Of a stretch of DNA of 64,000 nt, positions 1 through 8,239 are shown piece after piece (the first letter of the stretch is position 1; every line of letters starts with the position of its first letter). The translations under genes and the position numbers were made by a program. The stretch lies in assembly GCA_020846715.1 (NCBI GenBank), contig JADLDK010000005.1, forward strand, positions 1 to 64,000, in the 5' to 3' direction. Origin of the DNA: Armatimonadota bacterium. GTDB taxonomy: Bacteria > Armatimonadota > UBA5829 > DSUL01. A model generated the notes under the pieces. That model had not been told where the DNA came from and ran no database searches. It saw only the letters and a program-made list of their open reading frames with translations.

Positions 1-5
1 CTTTT

Positions 6-731
6 TCAGCCAGCAAACGTCCTGTAAGCATTGCCCTGCAGGAGCAGGTCCTTCTCACGGCCGGCTAACTCCACCTCTTCGATCATCCCCAGCACGATAG
101 CGGGGTCCACCAGCGGCGCTCCGCTCCCGAAAAGGATCCTGTGTCCGTTCACCGCCGGCCAGGCCTGCCGAACCTTATCCGGGGATATCTCTCCTGTCGT
201 TGACAGATAGATGTTGAGATAGGCAGTGGCCGCTGAGATTGCCGATCGCCAGTCTTCGCCGCCCATTCCCATCAGAACGAACTTCATCTGGTCGAACTTT
301 GCAGCCAGCGCCGAGGCCGCATAGACGCATTCGCGGTTGGGGGCGCTAATCAGGAGCGGCTTTCCGTAGCGCCGGTAAGCGTTGAGTATCTCTTCTGAAT
401 CCGCGTTTGAAACCGGAGTGTTGCCGTTGCCCTGAACGAGCATCATGCCGACGAAGTTCTTGCGGGACATATAGCGGCGCATGTCTTCAATCGCCTGCGG
501 TGGGTGATTGGTGTTGACCACCGCATATCCCAGCAGCCGCCGTTCATTCTCGATCTCTTTTGCCAGCCACGCGTTGCCAACCTCAAAATCGCAATCCATG
601 GCGAGCGCGCTGATGACGATAGCATGTGTGATCTCCAGCTCGTCCATCCGGCGCAGCAACTCTTCGCGTCCGAAGTCTCCAGGCACTGGGGCGGCGGGCC
701 CGAGGATTGCGAAGGAATCAATCAGTGGCAA
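6..731 (-). CDS. amidohydrolase-fold protein lacking metal ligands (paralogue 1)
   Basis: The 241-residue product resembles the amidohydrolase-2 (TIM-barrel metal-dependent hydrolase) family: an N-terminal strand MPLIDSFAILG, a central KFVLMGMGG and a late ILFGSGAP. In active members these places read IDxHxH, laHmGg and fGSDyP. Here the two N-terminal His, the middle His and the final Asp are all absent, so metal-dependent hydrolysis is unlikely. I chose the TTG at 731 because GGAG lies six bases upstream and because the upstream paralogue starts the same way (MPVIDTYTIFG). A TTG at 743 is the alternative. The first bases overlap the end of the preceding gene, which points to translational coupling. 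Function unknown; fold assignment fairly secure, activity doubtful. Confidence 0.75.
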   Translation of the reverse strand: MPLIDSFAILGPAAPVPGDFGREELLRRMDELEITHAIVISALAMDCDFEVGNAWLAKEIENERRLLGYAVVNTNHPPQAIEDMRRYMSRKNFVGMMLVQGNGNTPVSNADSEEILNAYRRYGKPLLISAPNRECVYAASALAAKFDQMKFVLMGMGGEDWRSAISAATAYLNIYLSTTGEISPDKVRQAWPAVNGHRILFGSGAPLVDPAIVLGMIEEVELAGREKDLLLQGNAYRTFAG

Positions 732-1455
732 GACGATCTCCAAATACTCGCTGGGCGTTAGTCAACAAAATGGCTTCCTTGGCGGCTTCGGGTACATGCG
801 ACTGGCGCACATAGCGCAGCGCGCCTTCGATACTGCCGCGCGGAGTGGCCGATCCAAACAGAATTCTATCCACACCGACGACATTCACCATCTCTTCCAG
901 CAGTCCCAGGTGTGTTAGCCCGTCAGTAGATACCAGCCAGTTTTCCATCAGCGGCAGCACAGCTTCCATCTCTGAGACGCACTCTGTCGGAATGTGAACC
1001 AGGATGATTGTCATCTCCCGGGTTAGCGCGACTCGCGACAGCGCTGTAATCTGTCCTGGCTCGTTGATGGCGACACTCACAGGAATCCCAGACGGTTTGA
1101 TAGCCTCCAGGCATTTGTCAAACGGCGTGTATCTCGAGATCGGCCACCGGTGCAGACTGGGAAAGAAGCGCACACACGCCCAGGGCTGCTTCGCGATCGC
1201 GTCGGCGTATTCCCACGGCCGAGCCATGCTCACGGGGTTGATGACCGCCGCAGGTGAGAGTCCTCCAGCAGATTTCACCTGATGATAAGAGCTGCGCAGT
1301 GTTTCAGCGGTGGTCTCAAAAACGCTGTCCGTTGTGTGCGCAATGGCCCCGGTAACCTCGCGCCCGTCGAGAGCCGCCTTCAGCCGCTCCAGCGAAAGGT
1401 CTGCGCCGCCGGCCGGCCAGGCGCCAAAAATGGTGTAGGTGTCAATTACTGGCAT
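718..1455 (-). CDS. amidohydrolase-fold protein lacking metal ligands (paralogue 2)
   Basis: This 245-residue product is a paralogue of the next gene downstream, with the same opening (MPVIDTYTIFG) and the same late motif (RILFGSATP). The N-terminal HxH of amidohydrolases is missing and the terminal Asp is Ala. A His in IILVHIP matches the family's middle His. Its ATG lies one base after the gltX stop and its end overlaps the next gene, so gltX and the two paralogues look like one transcription unit. No catalytic role can be assigned. A structural or ligand-binding role, perhaps as a heterodimer of the two paralogues, is speculation. Confidence 0.75.
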   Translation of the reverse strand: MPVIDTYTIFGAWPAGGADLSLERLKAALDGREVTGAIAHTTDSVFETTAETLRSSYHQVKSAGGLSPAAVINPVSMARPWEYADAIAKQPWACVRFFPSLHRWPISRYTPFDKCLEAIKPSGIPVSVAINEPGQITALSRVALTREMTIILVHIPTECVSEMEAVLPLMENWLVSTDGLTHLGLLEEMVNVVGVDRILFGSATPRGSIEGALRYVRQSHVPEAAKEAILLTNAQRVFGDRLATD

Positions 1456-1456
1456 A

Positions 1457-2962
1457 TCAGGATGCGCTCAGCTCCCGGGATTTCTGTCGGGCTTTTCGCA
1501 GACGTTCGATGACGCGGTCTTTGCCCAGGACGGCAAGCGCTTCAAAAAGAGACGGTCCAACGGTGCGCCCGGTGCTGGCTATGCGAACGGGGTGAATCAC
1601 AGCGCCTCCCTCGCGTCCGACACTGGCTCCCACACTGCGGATCTGCTCCTCAAGCAGCGCATGCAGCTCCTCGCGCGCCGGTGAAGCCCAGTCGGTTGCC
1701 TCCAGCGCTGCCTCCAGCTTCTCGTAGTAGCCTGGCGCAGTTTCGTCCCGCAACCACTTCAAACCCTTCTCTTCGTAGTCGAAATCAGTTGCGAAATAGT
1801 TCCACGAGTAATCTATGAAGTCGGCTACGGGCGTGGAGCGAGACTGCATAAGCGCGATAACCTCAGAGCGGTAGTCGGGGTCCACCCCGTCGAACATCTC
1901 CTCAAACCGCTTCAGAACAGACAACTTCTCTTCGCGCTCGTTCTCTGGCAGTTTGTCTGCGTGAGTCTCGCAAAGGCGAATGTGGCGGCGGACTTCCGCT
2001 TCGTAGTCCTCGTTGGACAAACGGTTAGTATGCTGTTGGTTGATCCAGTCCAGCTTCTGGATGTCGAAGATGGCGGGATGTTTCACGATCCCTTCGATAC
2101 TGAACGCTTCGGTCAGCTCCTCACGGGTCATCACTTCGCGGTTGTCGCCAGGCGACCAGCCGAGCAGCGCCATAAAGTTCAGAACGGCGTCCGGAAGGTA
2201 GCCGTGCTCGATATAGTCCTTGAAAGCAACTGAGCCATGACGCTTTGAGAGCTTGGATCGATCCGGTCCGAGAATCAGCGGCGGGTGAACCAGCGTTGGA
2301 GCCTGCCACCCGAGCGCGTGGTAGAGCTGCAGGTGTTTGGGCGTGCTGGAAATCCACTCTTCCGAGCGCACAACGTGGGTGATATTCATCAGGTAGTCGT
2401 CCACGACGCTGGCCAGATGATAGGTCGGGTAGCCGTCCGCCTTTAGCATCACAAAATCGTCCTGCAGTACGTTGTCAAAGGAGAACTCTCCGCGAACAGC
2501 GTCCGTAAACACGGTCGTACCCTGTGTGGGCATTGCAAAGCGAATGACGTGCGGCTCATCGAGACTTCTGCCGTGGCTGTCTTCCCGGCAATATCGGTCG
2601 TATCCGGTCGGCCGTCCGGCTTTCTGCTGCTCTTCGCGCATTTCAGCCAGCCGTTCTGGTGAACACCAGCAGCAGTACGCATGGCCCCCGTCCAGGAGCT
2701 TTTGCGCGTACTCCTGGTAGTGTTTCAAGCGCGAGGATTGATAGATCGGGCCTTCATCCCAGTCTGTACCGAGCCAGCGCAGCCCCTCTATTATCTCTTC
2801 AACTGCTCCGGGGACGTAGCGAGTGCGGTCGGTATCCTCAATGCGCAGCACGAACTCGCCCTCAAAATGACGCGCCAGAAGCCAGGAGAAGGCGGCATTC
2901 CGGACGTTTCCAATGTGCATGCTGCCGGTTGGGCTGGGCGCAAAACGAGTTCGCACGTTCAC
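1457..2962 (-). CDS. gltX: glutamyl-tRNA synthetase
   Basis: Class I aminoacyl-tRNA synthetase of 501 residues, charging tRNA-Glu (and possibly tRNA-Gln) in the cytoplasm. The ATP-binding HIGH-type motif is seen as PSPTGSMHIGN near residue 9 and the KMSKS-type loop as DRSKLSKRHG in the middle of the protein. A cysteine/histidine cluster (CCWCSPE) near residue 98 resembles the zinc-binding site of GluRS. Length is normal for the family. It begins with GTG. The two amidohydrolase-fold genes follow almost without a gap. Whether this is the discriminating or non-discriminating form cannot be told from sequence by eye. Confidence 0.97.
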   Translation of the reverse strand: MNVRTRFAPSPTGSMHIGNVRNAAFSWLLARHFEGEFVLRIEDTDRTRYVPGAVEEIIEGLRWLGTDWDEGPIYQSSRLKHYQEYAQKLLDGGHAYCCWCSPERLAEMREEQQKAGRPTGYDRYCREDSHGRSLDEPHVIRFAMPTQGTTVFTDAVRGEFSFDNVLQDDFVMLKADGYPTYHLASVVDDYLMNITHVVRSEEWISSTPKHLQLYHALGWQAPTLVHPPLILGPDRSKLSKRHGSVAFKDYIEHGYLPDAVLNFMALLGWSPGDNREVMTREELTEAFSIEGIVKHPAIFDIQKLDWINQQHTNRLSNEDYEAEVRRHIRLCETHADKLPENEREEKLSVLKRFEEMFDGVDPDYRSEVIALMQSRSTPVADFIDYSWNYFATDFDYEEKGLKWLRDETAPGYYEKLEAALEATDWASPAREELHALLEEQIRSVGASVGREGGAVIHPVRIASTGRTVGPSLFEALAVLGKDRVIERLRKARQKSRELSAS

Positions 2963-3044
2963 AGCGCGCCTGCCTTCAGGCCAGGCACTGGCAGGTTACA
3001 GAGAGAGCTTTTCAGGCCGTGTGTAGTCTCAGGACAGTTCAGCT

Positions 3045-4883
3045 TTAGTACTCCCTGACCACGTACTTGCGCTTCGACTTCTGCAGTCCCTGAGACTTCT
3101 TCTTGGCGTCAAACACCCACAGCCCGGTAGTCGCCTGGCGCGAGAAACAGGGATAGGCGCTCAGAAGGCTGGCGACCAGCAACCGGTTCACGCGGCGGAT
3201 TAGGTTGAGCTCCACAAACAATCTCGGATAGCTCAGGCCCCCGCTTTGCCTCTCCAGCATTCTGCACACAACTTCGAACGTCGGCAGGTTTTCTGTGTCC
3301 GCCTCCTCTTTGAGTTGCAGAAGCTCAAGCAGGCGTCCCGGTTGCACTGAAGCCGTCTCATCCGTCTCCTGAGAGTACTCAAGATCAAAGACATCCGAGC
3401 GGTCGGTGGCTTTCAGGTGGAACAGTCCGCCGGAAATGGGCATGTCCAGCAGTGCGTAAATCTCGCCAAAGCCGTAAAGCAGCCTTGACTCGCGGTTCAG
3501 CCAGACTGTATAGGACGATCCATCGTAGCGGAGGACGATCTCCTGTATCTGCGGCTCCAGTGCGAAGAAGCCGTCCGCAAGCTGCGCCAGGGGATAGGTT
3601 CCCTCCTGTTTGTGGTGGTACTTCAAGACCAGATCCACTTGCGTGGGTGGCTTCGCGGGATGCTCTTCCGGGTCTTCATCGCCCACGTCCTGAACCAAAA
3701 GCTCGTGAATCTCTTTGCTTAGCCCGCTCTCCAGCCCGGCGGTCTCCATTTCGATATCAAAATGCTCACCATCTGGTGTCGCAAAGTCGTACTTGGGGAT
3801 GAGCAGAGTCTCCGGGGTCTGGTGGAACTCTTCCGGGACTGTTCCGGCCGGGCGGAAACGCCCTGCCCCCAGCCATGTGAAGCGCGGATCGTGCCGCAGT
3901 CTCTCTGTCAGAGTCTCGGCAGTCGGCTCGTAGGCGCGCTCATCTTCCTCAAGCTCAAATATCTTCAGTACAGCGTCTGAAAGCTGAGTTGTCTCGGCGC
4001 CGTTGGCCTGAATAATGCGCCCAAACTCTTCAATGTCCTGATCGGTGATGGTAGGCGGAGTCTCCTCAGCGTCTTCCTCCTCTTCCACCTCGTTCTGCAC
4101 AGAAGCGGCCAGAGTCTTCAGCCCATCAAGAAGCTTCTTCTCGCCTGATTTCGGATAGACCATCTGGTCTGAAGAGACACCCAGCTCCTCATCCGCCAGA
4201 ATCGCTGCGTACAACTGACTCTGATCGATATCTGGCCCGAAGTGCTCCCAGGCGAAAAACTGCAGAGCCTTGATGCTGACAGGTTCTTTGGCTTTCTGAA
4301 CGACTTCTCGCGCAGCCGCGGCGGGATCTGTTTTCCAGTCCGCTTTGTCTGCGGCGCTCTGGAACGGCTCCACGTCTTCAGGCTCCATAAAATTGTAGAA
4401 AAGGACGTCTGATGTCGTTTCATAGTCCCCGTCAACCAGCCAGCTCTTCAGCCCGTACGACTCATTGCCAATAGCCGTGAACGCATCAAAATCCTGCAGA
4501 AACTTGGTAGCCACCGCAGTCATGGTCTCTTCGTCGCGCTCTGTGATGGTCGCCATGCCGGCGCCAATCTGCTGAGCGGTCAACGGCCTGCCATATCCGG
4601 TAAAAAAACCTTCCAGCAGCTTTTCGAAGGGAAGCTCCGGAGACTCCCATCGAGCGGAGATGTCCCATTTTCTCTGCGTCTGAACAAACCGGCTGGAGGA
4701 GCGAAGCGCGTATTTGGCGAGGCTCAGGTTCACTGCCGGGTGCCCGATTCCGGAGACCAGCTCGCCGGTCTTTCTGGGTCCAGAAGACTGAATCTGTTCG
4801 TAGAGCTTGTCCTGGAGAATGGTCAGGGCGAAGTGCTCTGTGTCGCTGCGCATTGTGGCTGCGTCCGCTGATTTCTTGGCCAA
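3045..4883 (-). CDS. multi-winged-helix protein of unknown function
   Basis: A 612-residue soluble protein starting at TTG, with a clear GGAGG seven bases upstream. I do not recognise a named family over its length. It seems built from repeated units of about 60 residues that each end in a wing-like pattern of an aromatic, a short loop and a Trp/Phe strand: near residues 65-80, 133-150, 232-247, 332-347 and 584-602. The second unit (FTAIGNESYGLKSW) closely resembles the HARE-HTH winged helix of RNA polymerase delta subunit RpoE. An acidic linker lies near residues 265-275 and the C-terminus is rich in Lys/Arg. Nucleic-acid or polymerase binding is an inference. No signal peptide or membrane segment. 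Confidence 0.85.
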   Translation of the reverse strand: MAKKSADAATMRSDTEHFALTILQDKLYEQIQSSGPRKTGELVSGIGHPAVNLSLAKYALRSSSRFVQTQRKWDISARWESPELPFEKLLEGFFTGYGRPLTAQQIGAGMATITERDEETMTAVATKFLQDFDAFTAIGNESYGLKSWLVDGDYETTSDVLFYNFMEPEDVEPFQSAADKADWKTDPAAAAREVVQKAKEPVSIKALQFFAWEHFGPDIDQSQLYAAILADEELGVSSDQMVYPKSGEKKLLDGLKTLAASVQNEVEEEEDAEETPPTITDQDIEEFGRIIQANGAETTQLSDAVLKIFELEEDERAYEPTAETLTERLRHDPRFTWLGAGRFRPAGTVPEEFHQTPETLLIPKYDFATPDGEHFDIEMETAGLESGLSKEIHELLVQDVGDEDPEEHPAKPPTQVDLVLKYHHKQEGTYPLAQLADGFFALEPQIQEIVLRYDGSSYTVWLNRESRLLYGFGEIYALLDMPISGGLFHLKATDRSDVFDLEYSQETDETASVQPGRLLELLQLKEEADTENLPTFEVVCRMLERQSGGLSYPRLFVELNLIRRVNRLLVASLLSAYPCFSRQATTGLWVFDAKKKSQGLQKSKRKYVVREY

Positions 4884-4981
4884 AATAGGTCCTCCGAAGT
4901 CGGTGAAGTCGTGTCAACTGCTCAGCTTACAAGTATGCCGCGAACAGCGAGATTTGGCAACGCGCGCCACACTGGGCAGGT

Positions 4982-7288
4982 TTAGAATGCGTCGTCTTCT
5001 TCGGGTTCGTAATCGTCGTCGGACGGGGAGCCCGAGGGCGGCAGGCCGAGAATCTCGTCTATTCGCTCCGGTGAGACCAGAACTTCCCGTGGATTTGCCC
5101 CGTCCGCTGCGCCGACCAGCCCCTGCTGCTCCATAGCATCCACGAGTCTCGCCGCCCGGGTATACCCAATTCTGAATCGGCGCTGGATCATTGACGTTGA
5201 GGCTCTTCCCTGCCGGATCACCATCTCCACAGCGGGTAGATAGAACTCATCCGCCAGAGCAGGATCGTCTCCAGCGCCTCTTGCGCCGCCCTCTCCCGCA
5301 GCTCCCGTTTCAACGGGTGTGAGCGTATATTCGGGCTTGCGCTGCCCTTTGAGGTGCTCCACCAGCTTCTTGACCTCGCCCTCCGAGATAAAGGCCCCCT
5401 GGATGCGCATAGGCTTGGGCGCGTCCATCGGCCGGAAAAGCATGTCTCCTTTGCCAATCAGCCTCTCAGCGCCGTTGACGTCCAGAATTGTTCGGCTGTC
5501 AATGTGGGATGACACCGCAAAGGCGACGCGGCTGGCGATATTGGCTTTGATGAGACCCGTCACCACGTCCACACTTGGGCGCTGGGTCGCGAGCACAAGA
5601 TGGATGCCCACGGCGCGCGCAAGCTGCGCCAGACGAACGATGCTCCCTTCCACTTCCTGTGCCGCCTGCATCATCAAATCCGCCAGCTCATCCACCACAA
5701 TCACAATGTAGGGCATGCGTTCGGAAGGCTCCACCTGAGTGTTGAAGTTGTGGATGTTGCGGGTGCCTTTCTGCTCCAGTCGGTCGTAGCGGCGGTCCAT
5801 CTCCTGCACGGCCGCCTTGAAGATGCCAGCCGCGCCGCGCACGTTGCGAATGACGGGTGAGCAGAGGTGCGCTACGCCGTCAAAAAGACTCAACTCGACC
5901 CGCTTTGGATCGATCATAACCATGCGCACTTCGCCGGGTGTCGAGCGGAACAGCAGGCTGCTGATGAGTGCGTTGAGCATCACGCTCTTGCCCATGCCTG
6001 TCGCACCCGCCACCAGCAGATGCGGCATCTCCGCCAGGTCCGCAATAATCGGCTGCCCCGAGACGTCAAAGCCCAGCGGGAAGGCGAGTTTGGACGGGTG
6101 ATTGACCATGTCAGGGCTGCGCAGCAGGTCTTTGAGCCCGACCATACCCCGGTGGCGATTTGGCACCTCCACGCCGATGGCCGCCTTTCCGGGAATCGGC
6201 GCTTCCACGCGGACATTAATCGCCGACAGAGACATGGCGATGTTGTCGGCCAGGCTGACAATTTTGTTGACTCGGATGCCTGGCGCAAGCTCGATTTCGT
6301 AGCGCGTGACGGTCGGCCCGTGAGCAATCTCCACCACGTTGGCTTCAATCTTGAAGTCGCTGAGCGTGCGCTCTATGATCTCAACGTTTTCGTTCAGCTC
6401 ATCCGCGCTGCGCTCCGGAGTGGGCGGTGGCTCTTCCAGAATCTCGAGGGGTGGAAGGACGAACTCTTTGTCCTGTGGCGGAATGTCTTCCAGTGAGAGG
6501 GCAGGCTGCTGAGCGCCATTCTTTGCGTGTCCGTTGACGGAGATCTGACGCTCAGGGCCTGCCGGTGAGTCAGTCTGTTGCTCCTCGCTCTGGCGCTTGC
6601 GCGCCTCAATGGCGCGCGCAATCATACTGCGCCGGTCCACTTTTGGCTCCGCAGAGGAGCTTTCGTCCTCGTCGTCACCGGATGTTTTGGATGCGGCTCG
6701 GGGATCAGTCCGCGGCTTTCGCGCCGCCGGATCTTCTGGCTGCTGCGTACGCAGATTGCGAACAAACCCCGCAATCTGGGAAAACAGCGCTACATCGACT
6801 GTCACCATAGCCAGCGCCAGCGCCAGAGCGCCCAGAACCACCAGCGTTGACACTTTGCCAAGAGCAACCAGCAGGAAGTACGAGACGCCCGCGCCGATAT
6901 ACCCTCCGCCGAGGCGCATCAGAGCCGGCTGGAAGTAAACATCTGGCCTCGGATTGCCCCCGGAGATAGACACATGCAGCCAACTGATGACGACGACCCA
7001 CAGTCCTGCGGCGGCAAACAGGCGGCGTGTCAGCGGAACGCGCAGTTGGCCAAACAACAGCGTCACGCCAGCGCCAATCGCCAGCAGCGGAAACAGATAG
7101 GCGCCGATTCCCGCGAGAAGCCGCAATACCGAGTTGATGTCGCGGCCAAACTCACCGGCCTCCTGAGGAGAGGCGACGCTGACCAGACTCACCACGCCAA
7201 TGGCGATGACCGCTATGCCCGCCAGGTCACCGGCAAGGGGCGTGGGAGGGTGCGAGGAAGAGCGTCTCTTTGTAGCAGTCCTTTGCAT
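4982..7288 (-). CDS. ftsK: DNA translocase FtsK/SpoIIIE
   Basis: Septal DNA pump that clears chromosome termini from the division site. The 768-residue product has several N-terminal membrane helices (about residues 15-180), a charged linker rich in Glu/Ser/Pro, and a motor domain with Walker A GATGMGKSV and Walker B-type VIVVDELADLM, followed by ATQRPSVDV. The C-terminal gamma domain is a winged helix (MIQRRFRIGYTRAARLVD) that reads KOPS-type sequences in known homologues. I chose the ATG at 7288; a GTG at 7312 would add eight residues but has no better ribosome binding site. The C-terminus is acidic. Confidence 0.96.
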   Translation of the reverse strand: MQRTATKRRSSSHPPTPLAGDLAGIAVIAIGVVSLVSVASPQEAGEFGRDINSVLRLLAGIGAYLFPLLAIGAGVTLLFGQLRVPLTRRLFAAAGLWVVVISWLHVSISGGNPRPDVYFQPALMRLGGGYIGAGVSYFLLVALGKVSTLVVLGALALALAMVTVDVALFSQIAGFVRNLRTQQPEDPAARKPRTDPRAASKTSGDDEDESSSAEPKVDRRSMIARAIEARKRQSEEQQTDSPAGPERQISVNGHAKNGAQQPALSLEDIPPQDKEFVLPPLEILEEPPPTPERSADELNENVEIIERTLSDFKIEANVVEIAHGPTVTRYEIELAPGIRVNKIVSLADNIAMSLSAINVRVEAPIPGKAAIGVEVPNRHRGMVGLKDLLRSPDMVNHPSKLAFPLGFDVSGQPIIADLAEMPHLLVAGATGMGKSVMLNALISSLLFRSTPGEVRMVMIDPKRVELSLFDGVAHLCSPVIRNVRGAAGIFKAAVQEMDRRYDRLEQKGTRNIHNFNTQVEPSERMPYIVIVVDELADLMMQAAQEVEGSIVRLAQLARAVGIHLVLATQRPSVDVVTGLIKANIASRVAFAVSSHIDSRTILDVNGAERLIGKGDMLFRPMDAPKPMRIQGAFISEGEVKKLVEHLKGQRKPEYTLTPVETGAAGEGGARGAGDDPALADEFYLPAVEMVIRQGRASTSMIQRRFRIGYTRAARLVDAMEQQGLVGAADGANPREVLVSPERIDEILGLPPSGSPSDDDYEPEEDDAF

Positions 7289-7301
7289 AGCAGACGCCGC
7301 A

Positions 7302-7331
7302 CAGTATACCACGTCTGCGTCTCAGCCGTGA
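7302..7331 (-). promoter_or_regulatory. possible ftsK promoter
   Basis: On the minus strand TTCACG, an 18-base spacer and TATACT precede the ftsK ATG by only a few bases beyond the expected start of transcription. If real, the mRNA would be nearly leaderless. The -35 match is poor. Confidence 0.3.
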
Positions 7332-7366
7332 ACACCTGTTCGAAAATACCGGCCACACAGAACAAA

Positions 7367-7395
7367 GGGAGCAGCGCGCAAATTTCACTGCTCCC
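7367..7395 (-). terminator. intrinsic terminator after the small secreted protein gene
   Basis: A perfect 8-bp stem (GGGAGCAG paired with CTGCTCCC, 13-base loop). On the minus strand it is followed by TTTGTTCTG. It lies between the stop at 7459 and ftsK, so it would end the upstream gene's transcript. Confidence 0.6.
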
Positions 7396-7458
7396 CTCTC
7401 AAAGGCTATTCAGCGCCAGGCTACTGGCCAAGGCGCTAAAGTCCAACCGGGCTTGCTC

Positions 7459-7950
7459 CTAGAGTCCAGGTTTTTGAGGTGTAGATTCCGGGAGGGTCTT
7501 ACGCAGGTTGTTGGCCCACATCTCCGCCAGCTTTGGCGCTGTTGTGTGGTTGACTTTGGCGGAGGTGGCGTCAGCGGTGATGATAAGGATGTCTTTCACA
7601 AATATCGCCCACTCACCGCGCTGCTTCTGCACGTGAATATCTTTCGGATAGAGCACACCAATGCTCAGAGCGTCCACGATCCTTTGCTGGACGATATCCG
7701 CTCTCTGCTGGCAGGTCTTGCCGGCGGCCGGTGCGTGAATACGCAGGACTACCTGCCCGGCCAGCGATACCTGCGCGGGCTGTGCGCAAAGACCTGCCGC
7801 CTCACGCGCCTGCGGATCGCTCCAGTCCGCGTTCCCGGCCGCTCCCTGGGCGACGAGAGTGCCCGCTGTGGTCATGATAAGCGCAGCCCCAGCCGCTAGT
7901 ACGCCCATCAAGGCGCGCCTGGTATCCAAGCTAAGAATTTTACTGATCAT
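7459..7950 (-). CDS. small secreted protein resembling the periplasmic domain of cyanobacterial MscS-like channels
   Basis: A 163-residue product with a signal peptide (basic start, hydrophobic stretch to about residue 34, ending near VAQGAAG). The start at 7950 is fixed by GGAGG six to eight bases upstream. The mature part has the pattern VVLRIHAPA, an RADIVQQRI helix, a short beta hairpin ending in VKDILIITADATSA, and an AEMWANNLRKTL helix. That order matches the N-terminal extracytoplasmic domain I know from cyanobacterial mechanosensitive-channel proteins, here without any channel. Function unknown. It has its own terminator downstream. Confidence 0.8.
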   Translation of the reverse strand: MISKILSLDTRRALMGVLAAGAALIMTTAGTLVAQGAAGNADWSDPQAREAAGLCAQPAQVSLAGQVVLRIHAPAAGKTCQQRADIVQQRIVDALSIGVLYPKDIHVQKQRGEWAIFVKDILIITADATSAKVNHTTAPKLAEMWANNLRKTLPESTPQKPGL

Positions 7951-8239
7951 GTATCTCCTCCAGTGCTTACGAGTTTGCGTCAACATCCATCGTCCTCCAA
8001 AGACTGCCGCAGCCAGCCGGCAATGAAGCGTCAACGCAGCTCATTACCGCGATTCTACCCAAAACATCGCACAGCTTCAGAGAGCCGGAGATGCGGGAAG
8101 GTTGCGCCTTGCGCTCAAATATCTCTCTGGCGTAAGTGGACAAACAGATTCATGCACCGTTGCGCTTTTGTCTGGGAAGCCGCCTGAATCAGGATCGTCC
8201 GGCTTGTCTGGGCTGACCACCGGAGTCTGCTATCCTGCC

